From positions 1 through 8,018 of the forward strand of contig JAQBBE010000244.1 of the NCBI GenBank assembly GCA_032126435.1: a stretch of 8,018 nucleotides of DNA, in the 5' to 3' direction. The notes under the pieces were generated by a model. The model was not told the origin of the DNA. It saw only the letters and a program-made list of their open reading frames with translations, and did not search any database. Positions 1 to 5,374 of the stretch are shown piece after piece. This DNA is from JAAXQD01 sp032126435 (GTDB lineage: Bacteria; Desulfobacterota; Desulfobacteria; Desulfobacterales; UBA11574). How positions within the stretch are numbered: position 1 is the stretch's first letter; the number at the start of each line of letters is the position of its first letter. Made by a program: the position numbers and the translations under genes.

Positions 1-16
1 AATCCTTGAACCCTCT
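1..16. repeat. Short intergenic repeat copy A (cut by window edge)
   Basis: The sequence AATCCTTGAACCCTCT matches 15 of 16 bases of 7179-7194, which lies just after the ilvD stop. This copy lies just after the leuA stop and may continue beyond the left edge. On the coding strand it reads as GGGTTCAAGGATT. It contains no gene and no obvious terminator. Its function is unknown. Confidence 0.45.
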
Positions 17-30
17 GGGATCACCCCTGC

Positions 31-1563
31 TCAGGTGGTTGCCATCACCGGATTGGCTTTCAAGTACTCCAGCCGGTTGAGTCCGTTGACGTAGGCCTTT
101 GCACTGGCGGTGATGATGTCCGGATCGGCGCCGCGGCCCAGGGCAATCAGACCCTTTTCGCTCAAGCGAACCGTGACTTCGCCCTGGGCGTCCGTTCCGC
201 CGGTCAGGGCGGTGACCGAAAACCTCAAGAGTTCGGATTCCGTTCCCGTGAGTTTGGCGATACTGTTGAATGCGGCATCGATGGGGCCGTTGCCGTAACC
301 GGCGCCCTGGACCGATCTCTCATTGATGGCGAGTTTGACGCTGGCCATGGGGAACACGGTGGTACCGCTGATCACATGCAGATATTCCAGGCGGAAAATA
401 TCGGCGGTCCTCAGTATGCCTTCGGTAACAATCACTTCCAGATCTTCATCCACAATCTGTTTTTTCTTGTCGGCCAGCTCCTTGAATCTCGTAAAGACAA
501 GCTGGAGTTCTTCGTCGGAAAGATCGTATCCCATCTCCTTTAGATGGTTACGGAGGGCATGTCTTCCGGAGTGCTTGCCCAGAACCAGCTTGCTGGCGCT
601 GAGCCCGATGGTTTCAGGCTTCATAATCTCATAGGTCATTGGATTTTTAAGTACGCCGTCCTGATGGATTCCGGCTTCGTGGGCAAAGGCATTGGCGCCG
701 ACGATGGCCTTGTTGGGCTGGACGATGATACCGGTGATCATACTGACCAGCCGGCTTGTGGGATAAATCAGTTCGGTATGGATATTGGTGGTCATCGGCA
801 GATAATTGGGCCGGGTGTGAAGCGCCATCACCACTTCTTCCATGGATGTGTTGCCCGCCCGTTCTCCGATGCCGTTGATGGTGACCTCCGCCTGCCGTGC
901 ACCGCTGTTCAATGCGGCCAGGGTGTTGGCCGTGGCCAGGCCCAGATCGTTGTGGCAGTGTACACTGACGACCGCCTTATGGATATTGGGCGTATGGTCT
1001 ATGACATATTTGACCAGGTCGGCGAATTCCCCGGGGATGGCATACCCCACCGTGTCCGGAATATTTATGGTTGTGGCGCCGGCTTCAATGGCCGCCTCGA
1101 ACACCTTGCAAAGGAAATCCCGATCGCTGCGTGACGCATCTTCTGCTGAAAACTCAATATTGTCGGTAAGGCTCTTGGCATATTTCAGGGCTTCAACAGC
1201 AGTGGTGACGACCTTATCCCGGGACATGTTGAGCTTGTAGTGCATATGGATATCGGACGTGGCGATAAACGTATGGATCCTCGGTTTTGCGGCATGCTGA
1301 ATGGCGCCCCAGACCCGGTCGATATCCCCTTTGGACGTCCGGGCCAAAGCGGCTACTTCGGTTTTTTTAAGTTTTCCCGCAATGTTGGACACCGCATCGA
1401 AATCTCCCTCCGATGCTGCCGGGAATCCGGCTTCCAATACATCGACGCCGAGCTTTTCCAGCTGAGTGGCAAGGCGCATCTTTTCTGCGGCATTCATGCT
1501 AGCGCCGGGAGACTGCTCACCGTCTCTCAATGTGGTATCGAAAATAATGATACGTTCTTTCAT
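31..1563 (-). CDS. leuA: 2-isopropylmalate synthase
   Basis: LeuA condenses 2-oxoisovalerate with acetyl-CoA to give 2-isopropylmalate, the committed cytoplasmic step of leucine synthesis. The protein is 510 residues, normal for the bacterial long form. The N-terminal TIM barrel begins with DTTLRDGEQ (residues 9-17), where Arg13 and Asp14 are the expected catalytic and metal residues. The HCHND motif at 202-206 supplies the metal histidines, GIGERAGN lies at 231-238, and AFAHEAGIH lies at 292-300. The C-terminal regulatory dimer domain (about 385-510) is intact, so leucine feedback inhibition is likely. The start at 1563 is chosen because AGGAG sits seven bases upstream and the protein then begins just before the DTTLRDG motif. 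The frame stays open to an ATG at 1680, but that extension of 39 residues is unlike the family and has no good ribosome site. LeuA is the last gene of the visible cluster, 206 bases after its paralogue cimA. That gap carries a candidate leader peptide and a stem that hides the ribosome site. Confidence 0.97.
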   Translation of the reverse strand: MKERIIIFDTTLRDGEQSPGASMNAAEKMRLATQLEKLGVDVLEAGFPAASEGDFDAVSNIAGKLKKTEVAALARTSKGDIDRVWGAIQHAAKPRIHTFIATSDIHMHYKLNMSRDKVVTTAVEALKYAKSLTDNIEFSAEDASRSDRDFLCKVFEAAIEAGATTINIPDTVGYAIPGEFADLVKYVIDHTPNIHKAVVSVHCHNDLGLATANTLAALNSGARQAEVTINGIGERAGNTSMEEVVMALHTRPNYLPMTTNIHTELIYPTSRLVSMITGIIVQPNKAIVGANAFAHEAGIHQDGVLKNPMTYEIMKPETIGLSASKLVLGKHSGRHALRNHLKEMGYDLSDEELQLVFTRFKELADKKKQIVDEDLEVIVTEGILRTADIFRLEYLHVISGTTVFPMASVKLAINERSVQGAGYGNGPIDAAFNSIAKLTGTESELLRFSVTALTGGTDAQGEVTVRLSEKGLIALGRGADPDIITASAKAYVNGLNRLEYLKANPVMATT

Positions 1564-1631
1564 GATTTTGCTCCTATTCTTGAGTGTGTGGGAATTAAAT
1601 TGTTTTGTTCGATCTAACAACGAGCAAAATC
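1564..1631 (-). promoter_or_regulatory. Candidate stem sequestering the leuA ribosome site
   Basis: Bases 1564-1573 and 1622-1631 are perfect 10-base inverted complements separated by 48 bases. In the leuA transcript the upstream arm reads GATTTTGCTC and the downstream arm GAGCAAAATC. The downstream arm covers three bases of the AGGAG Shine-Dalgarno (1571-1575) and the whole spacer up to the leuA ATG. The upstream arm covers the Ile5, Leu6 and Leu7 codons of the leader frame at 1595-1642. A ribosome stalled on those codons would melt the stem and expose leuA, while free passage would allow it to form. The complementarity is seen directly. The regulatory role is inferred by analogy with translational attenuators such as the ermC leader. 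Confidence 0.5.
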
Positions 1632-1642
1632 TTAACGAGCAT
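1595..1642 (-). CDS. Candidate branched-chain leader peptide upstream of leuA
   Basis: This 15-codon frame reads MLVKILLVVRSNKTI and ends in TAA, 31 bases before the leuA start and in a different frame from leuA. Eight of its 15 residues are Leu, Val or Ile (three Leu, three Val, two Ile), with an uninterrupted I-L-L-V-V run. That composition is typical of ilv and leu attenuation leaders. Its ATT-TTG-CTC codons form the 5' arm of the stem that covers the leuA ribosome site. The weak point is initiation: no good Shine-Dalgarno precedes the ATG, which directly follows the strong hairpin at 1645-1678. An alternative start is a TTG at 1700-1702 in the same frame. It has AAAGGA eight bases upstream (1711-1716) and would give a 35-residue peptide with the same control codons. 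It is too short to recognise by homology, so the call rests on composition, position and the stem. Confidence 0.45.
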   Translation of the reverse strand: MLVKILLVVRSNKTI

Positions 1643-1644
1643 GG

Positions 1645-1678
1645 GCCGCAGGACTCGATAACAGTATCGTCCCGCGGC
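1645..1678 (-). other. Strong hairpin in the leuA leader
   Basis: On the transcript strand GCCGCGGGAC pairs with GTCCTGCGGC over 10 base pairs with one G-U. The stem continues as GATA with TATC around a CTGT loop, leaving a two-base GA bulge. It is the most stable-looking fold in this gap. It ends two bases before the leader-peptide ATG and has no T-run after it, so it is not an intrinsic terminator. It could pause polymerase, control leader translation or protect the mRNA. Confidence 0.55.
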
Positions 1679-1746
1679 ATTTATTCCATCTCTTTTTTTC
1701 AAAATTCTTTTCCTTTCATCCTATCCCGATTGAACGGAAGCGCTCA

Positions 1747-1763
1747 ATCAGGCGGTGCCTGAT
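1747..1763 (-). other. Compact hairpin just after cimA
   Basis: ATCAGGC and GCCTGAT form a perfect seven-base-pair stem with a three-base loop, starting six bases after the cimA stop. No T-run follows on the coding strand, so a classical intrinsic terminator is unlikely. A role in mRNA 3'-end stability or in the leader fold is possible. Confidence 0.4.
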
Positions 1764-1769
1764 AACGCC

Positions 1770-3401
1770 TCATGGCGTTTTGACCCCGTTGGAGAAACCG
1801 GGTTCGTCTTTTACCATGGACAGCTTGTATTGAACACTTTCAGCCAGGGCATGCCAGCTCGCTTCGATGATATCTTCTGAAACGCCGACGGTATTCCAGA
1901 TATCGTTGTGATCCCTCGATTCTATGGTCACCCGAACCCGTGCTGCGGTTCCTTTGCGTCCATCGATGACCCGCACCTTGAAATCGATCAGTCGCATGGC
2001 TGCCAGCTCGGGATAGAATTTGTCCAGGGCCTTGCGCAGCGCGTTATCCAGAGCACTTACCGGTCCGTCTCCTTCGGCGGCGGTGATCTCCTCCTTGCCG
2101 CCCACGGAAATCTTGATGGTGGCATGGGCGGTGCAGGGGCGGTCCGCATCCTTTTCAATGTGGACCCTGAAGGATTTGAGTTCGAACAGGGGTTCATACT
2201 GGTCGGTAAATTTCTCGAGCAGGATCTTGAACGATGCGTCGGCCACGTCGAACTGATACCCTTCCTGCTCCATGCGTTTGATTTCCGAAACGATTTTTCG
2301 ACTGTCATATCCGTTGGTCCCCAGCTCGATGCCGAGTTCCTTGGCTTTGTATTCGATGTTGCTTTTGCCGGAAAGATCCGATACCAGAACCCGTCGCTTG
2401 TTGCCCACCAATTCGGGCTCCATATGTTCGTAAGCCCTGGATACTTTCATGATGGCGCTGACATGGATTCCCCCTTTGTGGGCGAAGGCGCTTTTGCCCA
2501 CAAAAGGCCTGCTGTTCAAAGGGATCATATTGGCTGTTTCGCTGACAAACCGGGAGAGCGATTTCAGCTTGGACATGTTTCCTTCGGGAACACACTTGCG
2601 GTTCATTTTAAAATAGAGGTTCGGTATGATGGAGGTCAGGTCGGCGTTGCCGCACCGCTCTCCGTATCCATTGATGGTTCCCTGGACCATCACCACACCC
2701 GATTGTACGGCTTCGATGGAATTGGCCACGGCCAGACCGCTGTCGTTGTGGGTATGAATGCCGAATTTGAACGGCAGATTGTCGGGTTGGGTGTTGTATT
2801 TTTCGCCCAGTGTTCGGCGGACATCGTCGATGATGGATACCAGCTCAAAGGTGAGGGTGCCGCCGTTGGTGTCGCACATCACCAGAAATTCCGCGCCGGC
2901 GTCCACAGCGGTGCTCAGGGTCTCTATGGCATACTCCCGGTTGTGTTTGTATCCGTCAAAAAAATGTTCGGCATCGTAGATGACCTCCCGACGGTGCTGT
3001 TTCAAAAACGACACAGAGTCCCGGATCATCGCCAGATTTTCTTCCAGGGTATTGTTCATGACCTGTTCCACATGAAGATCCCACGTTTTGCCGAAGATGG
3101 TGACCGCGGGGGTGTTGCTTTTTATCAATGCCTGGAGATTTGGGTCGTCGGCCGGATCGATACCGGGTTTGCGTGTGGAGCCGAATGCCGTAATTCGAGA
3201 ATTTTTAAATTCAGTCTTCTGAGCCAGGTCGAAAAATTCCATATCCCTGGGATTGGAGCCCGGCCAACCGCCTTCGATGTAGTGAATGCCGAAATCATCC
3301 AGCCGCTGGGCGATCTGGATCTTTTCTTTGGCACTGAAACTGATGTTTTCCCCCTGGGTGCCGTCTCGCAAGGTGGTATCGTACAGCATGATCGGTTCCA
3401 T
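1770..3401 (-). CDS. cimA: (R)-citramalate synthase
   Basis: CimA condenses pyruvate with acetyl-CoA to (R)-citramalate, starting the threonine-independent route to 2-oxobutyrate and isoleucine. The protein has 543 residues, longer than LeuA and typical of the bacterial CimA family. The catalytic barrel opens with YDTTLRDGTQGE (residues 7-18, Arg12 and Asp13). It has the family signature YIEGGWPGSNP (41-51), HTHND (216-220) with the metal histidines, GYGERCGN (245-252), and AFAHKGGIH (305-313). The IEGGWPGSNP stretch and the TQGEN continuation point to citramalate synthase, not isopropylmalate, homocitrate or re-citrate synthase. Residues from about 395 form a LeuA-type regulatory dimer domain, so isoleucine feedback is plausible. 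The start at 3401 has AGGAG eight bases upstream. An internal Met5 is an alternative but is worse placed. The gene follows ilvC by 51 bases and precedes leuA. Confidence 0.93.
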   Translation of the reverse strand: MEPIMLYDTTLRDGTQGENISFSAKEKIQIAQRLDDFGIHYIEGGWPGSNPRDMEFFDLAQKTEFKNSRITAFGSTRKPGIDPADDPNLQALIKSNTPAVTIFGKTWDLHVEQVMNNTLEENLAMIRDSVSFLKQHRREVIYDAEHFFDGYKHNREYAIETLSTAVDAGAEFLVMCDTNGGTLTFELVSIIDDVRRTLGEKYNTQPDNLPFKFGIHTHNDSGLAVANSIEAVQSGVVMVQGTINGYGERCGNADLTSIIPNLYFKMNRKCVPEGNMSKLKSLSRFVSETANMIPLNSRPFVGKSAFAHKGGIHVSAIMKVSRAYEHMEPELVGNKRRVLVSDLSGKSNIEYKAKELGIELGTNGYDSRKIVSEIKRMEQEGYQFDVADASFKILLEKFTDQYEPLFELKSFRVHIEKDADRPCTAHATIKISVGGKEEITAAEGDGPVSALDNALRKALDKFYPELAAMRLIDFKVRVIDGRKGTAARVRVTIESRDHNDIWNTVGVSEDIIEASWHALAESVQYKLSMVKDEPGFSNGVKTP

Positions 3402-3405
3402 AATG

Positions 3406-3430
3406 TATTCTCCTAAATATATTCTCCTAA
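3406..3430 (-). promoter_or_regulatory. Duplicated ribosome-binding site before cimA
   Basis: The 11-base word TTAGGAGAATA (coding strand) occurs twice with a 14-base period, at 3406-3416 and 3420-3430. The nearer AGGAG is eight bases from the cimA ATG and is the working site. The farther copy is 22 bases away and has no start codon at a usable distance. It could be a standby site or simply a local duplication. Confidence 0.6.
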
Positions 3431-3452
3431 TAAAATTTTCATAAGAATCGGG

Positions 3453-4499
3453 TTAGCGGTTCTCAGGCCTTAGGCTCCTTACCGCCGCCCCGGCTTGCCA
3501 CATTTCAGAATTCTTGATGATATCGAGTTCTTTTTGAAGTTTTTCGCGGTAGTCGGGTGCGCTGTTTGCTTCTAAAACTCTTTTGGTTTCCACACCGGAC
3601 AATACGCTTTGGTACAGTTCGTCAAACAGCGGCGCCACGGCATCCCGGAACTTTGGGGCCCAGTCCAAAGCGCCCCGCTGGGCGGTGGTGCTGCAGTTGG
3701 AAAACATCCAGTCCATGCCGTTTTCAGCCACAAGCCGGATCAGACTCTGGGTGAGTTCCTCCACGGTCTCGTTAAAGGCTTCGCTGGGTGTGTGTCCGTG
3801 TTTCCGCAGAACATTGTATTGTGCCTCCATCACGCCGGCCAGACATCCCATCAAAACGCCCCGCTCACCGGTCAGATCGCTGTGGACCTCTTTTTCAAAG
3901 GTGGTGGCGAACAGATACCCGGAGCCGATGGCGATTCCCAATGCCAATGTCCTCTCCTTGGCACGGCCGGTAAAGTCCTGGTGTACTGCAAAGCTCGAAT
4001 TGATGCCGCTGCCGTCCAGAAAGTTGGTGCGAACGGTTCGGCCCGATCCCTTGGGAGCCACCAGGATGACATCGACGTTTTCAGGAGGTACAATCTGGGT
4101 CTGGTCTTTAAAGACCATGGAAAAACCATGTGAAAAATAGAGTGCATCTCCTTCATTGAGGCATTTTTTTATGTTCGGCCATGTGGCCACCTGGCCGGCG
4201 TCTGACAGCAGAAACTGGATAACGGTCCCTTTTCGGGCGGCTTCCTCCAGGGGGAAGAGGGTTTTGCCGGGAACGAAACCGTCTTGGACGGCACGGTCCC
4301 AGGAACGGCTTTTTTCCCGCTGTCCGACAATCACGTTGATTCCGTTGTCTTTCATGTTCAACGCCTGTCCAGGTCCCTGAACGCCGTAGCCGAGGACTGC
4401 CACGGTTTCATCTTTGAGTACTTCCCTGGCGCGTTCCAGAGAAAATTCATCTGATGTAATGACTTCTTCTTCGATACCTCCGAAATTGATCTTGGCCAT
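3453..4499 (-). CDS. ilvC: Ketol-acid reductoisomerase (Bacteroidetes/fungal-like type)
   Basis: IlvC uses NAD(P)H and Mg to rearrange and reduce 2-acetolactate and 2-aceto-2-hydroxybutyrate on the way to valine and isoleucine. The protein has 348 residues. The Rossmann motif is GYGVQG (37-42), and the cofactor loop follows at about 60-67 (QREKSRSW). YFSHG holds catalytic His124, and VAPKGSGRTVR starts at 147 with Lys150. The metal ligands fall in SDLTGE (Asp208, Glu212). A single C-terminal knotted domain carries FNETVEEL (242-249) and CSTTAQRGALDW (269-280), ending in SLRPENR. GYGVQGPGQALN, SDLTGERG, CSTTAxRGALDW and the RPEN tail are, from memory, those of yeast Ilv5 and Bacteroidetes enzymes. 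The common bacterial class I form has GYGSQGHAHALN and DLFGEQ. AAGGAG lies six bases before the ATG. The unusual type suggests transfer or an old paralogue replacement. Confidence 0.95.
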   Translation of the reverse strand: MAKINFGGIEEEVITSDEFSLERAREVLKDETVAVLGYGVQGPGQALNMKDNGINVIVGQREKSRSWDRAVQDGFVPGKTLFPLEEAARKGTVIQFLLSDAGQVATWPNIKKCLNEGDALYFSHGFSMVFKDQTQIVPPENVDVILVAPKGSGRTVRTNFLDGSGINSSFAVHQDFTGRAKERTLALGIAIGSGYLFATTFEKEVHSDLTGERGVLMGCLAGVMEAQYNVLRKHGHTPSEAFNETVEELTQSLIRLVAENGMDWMFSNCSTTAQRGALDWAPKFRDAVAPLFDELYQSVLSGVETKRVLEANSAPDYREKLQKELDIIKNSEMWQAGAAVRSLRPENR

Positions 4500-4556
4500 T
4501 CTGATCTCCTTTTGATGGTTTGAGTCTTTTTATCCGCCTGCAAAAGCAGCAAGCTT

Positions 4557-4705
4557 GAAAGTGACTAAAGTTTGAAGTGAACTAAAGTGAGCTAAAGTTG
4601 ATGGTTGTGCCCTTGGCACGATCAATTTAAGAAAAAAATGATTTGCGCTGAAAGCGCTTTCCTAAACTTTAGGCACTTTAGGCATTTTAGCTCACTTTAG
4701 GCACT
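4557..4705. repeat. Inverted pair of CTAAAGT repeat clusters upstream of ilvC
   Basis: This element fills most of the 275-base ilvN-ilvC gap. The left cluster (4557-4600) has CTAAAGT at 4565, 4582 and 4592. The right cluster (4661-4705) has the inverse ACTTTAG at 4666, 4675 and 4694, plus a variant ATTTTAG at 4684, spaced nine to ten bases apart. The two clusters share a perfect 15-base inverted repeat, CTAAAGTGAGCTAAA at 4582-4596 against 4686-4700. The centre contains the palindrome GAAAGCGCTTTC (4650-4661), CCTAAACTTTAGG (4661-4673) and a GTGCC/GGCAC hairpin (4607-4619). The layout resembles a small non-autonomous inverted-repeat element or a long-range stem in the ilvC 5' leader. No gene lies within it. 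Confidence 0.65.
4632..4657 (-). terminator. Weak terminator-like hairpin before ilvC
   Basis: On the coding strand, GCGCT and AGCGC form a five-base-pair stem with a TTC loop (4645-4657). AAATCA and then seven T residues (4632-4638) follow. The stem is short and the T-run is displaced by six bases, so intrinsic termination is uncertain. It sits between the two arms of the surrounding inverted repeat, so alternative folds could include or exclude it. Confidence 0.25.
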
Positions 4706-4747
4706 CGATCTTTGGAAAAACAATTCCCTTCCAGGGGTAGCCCAAAG

Positions 4748-4766
4748 CCGGTCCCTCTGGACCCGG
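4748..4766 (-). other. Hairpin just after ilvN
   Basis: CCGGTCC and GGACCGG form a seven-base-pair stem with one bulged base and a CTCT/AGAG loop, starting eight bases after the ilvN stop. No T-run follows directly on the coding strand; the nearest, a run of five T, is about 30 bases on. It may stabilise the upstream mRNA segment or give partial termination before ilvC. Confidence 0.35.
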
Positions 4767-4774
4767 ATATTTAC

Positions 4775-5260
4775 TTAATTGGGTTCTCTAAATAGGGCAA
4801 TAATCCCCGTTCTTGCAATCTCTTTGATTCCGATGGGTTTGAAAATATTCAGGATCGCTTTCATTTTCCCTTCGTCACCGGTGACTTCAACGGTGTAGTG
4901 TTCAGGGCCGATGTCGACCACTTTACACCGGAAGATATCGACAATCCGTAAAATTTCGGCGCGGTGTTCCGGTTTGGCGATGATCTTAATCAGTGCCAGT
5001 TCCCTTTGAACGAATTTTTTTCCGGTGAGGTCGTGGACCTTGATGACATTAACGAGTTTGTTGAGCTGTTTTTCTATCTGCTCGATAATGGGGGGCTCCC
5101 CCGCAGTGACCAGCGTAATTCTGGAGACCCCCGGGTCCGTGGTTTCGGCGACGCAGAGACTTTCGATGTTGAACCCTCTGCCACTGAACAATCCCACAAT
5201 TCTGGACAGCACACCGGGCTCGTTGTCCACCAGAATCGAAAGTATATGTTTTTCTTCCAT
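4775..5260 (-). CDS. ilvN: Acetohydroxyacid synthase, regulatory small subunit
   Basis: IlvN binds the IlvB catalytic subunit, raises its activity and confers valine feedback inhibition. The protein has 161 residues, the usual small-subunit length. The N-terminal ACT domain reads ILSILVDNEPGVLSR (6-20), followed by GLFSGRGFNIESL (23-35). Gly16 and Asn31 correspond to residues that bind valine in E. coli IlvH, so feedback sensitivity is expected. The C-terminal half, from about residue 85, contains the usual QRELALIKI and ending TGIIALFRE. The start at 5260 is chosen by alignment to the family and by AGGA 11 bases upstream, a slightly long spacing. An in-frame ATG at 5320 would add 20 residues (MKTGVLLNHQRCLFKRILRI) but has no ribosome site. 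The gene follows ilvB by 114 bases. Confidence 0.95.
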   Translation of the reverse strand: MEEKHILSILVDNEPGVLSRIVGLFSGRGFNIESLCVAETTDPGVSRITLVTAGEPPIIEQIEKQLNKLVNVIKVHDLTGKKFVQRELALIKIIAKPEHRAEILRIVDIFRCKVVDIGPEHYTVEVTGDEGKMKAILNIFKPIGIKEIARTGIIALFREPN

Positions 5261-5301
5261 GATGCGTAGTATCCTTTTAAATAGACAGCGTTGATGGTTG
5301 A

Positions 5302-5347
5302 GTAAAACGCCGGTTTTCATGAACGGTCGTGGAAAAAGACGTTTTAC
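5302..5347 (-). other. Inverted repeat in the ilvB-ilvN gap
   Basis: GTAAAACG at 5302-5309 and CGTTTTAC at 5340-5347 are perfect eight-base inverted arms around a 30-base loop. The loop contains the in-frame upstream ATG of ilvN (5318-5320) and the palindrome TTCATGAA. It is not followed by a T-run in the direction of transcription. Its function is unknown. The rest of the 114-base gap shows only the ilvN ribosome site. Confidence 0.35.
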
Positions 5348-5374
5348 CGGTTCGTCACGGGTGCATGAAAGATT

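Noticed and set aside
1564..1680. N-terminal extension of LeuA to the ATG at 1680
   Set aside because: The extra 39 residues do not resemble the family, the ATG lacks a good ribosome site, and AGGAG correctly precedes the ATG at 1563.
1718..1747. Promoter TTGAGC-18-TAGGAT upstream of leuA
   Set aside because: Each box matches the consensus at only four of six positions, and many such pairs occur by chance in AT-rich DNA. It is too weak to list as a feature.
1747..1763. T-box riboswitch suggested by AGGCACCGCC on the coding strand
   Set aside because: The word resembles the T-box core only in part, sits just after the cimA stop with no room for a specifier stem, and is better explained as a simple seven-base-pair hairpin.
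1908..3416. Antisense open frame of about 500 codons on the plus strand over cimA
   Set aside because: It mirrors the cimA codons, has no recognisable motifs, and the minus-strand CimA has all family motifs. It is a shadow of codon bias.
4663..4690. Seven-codon frame MPKVPKV upstream of ilvC as a leader peptide
   Set aside because: It arises directly from the CTAAAGT repeat units, has no ribosome site, and is not rich in branched-chain codons beyond two Val.
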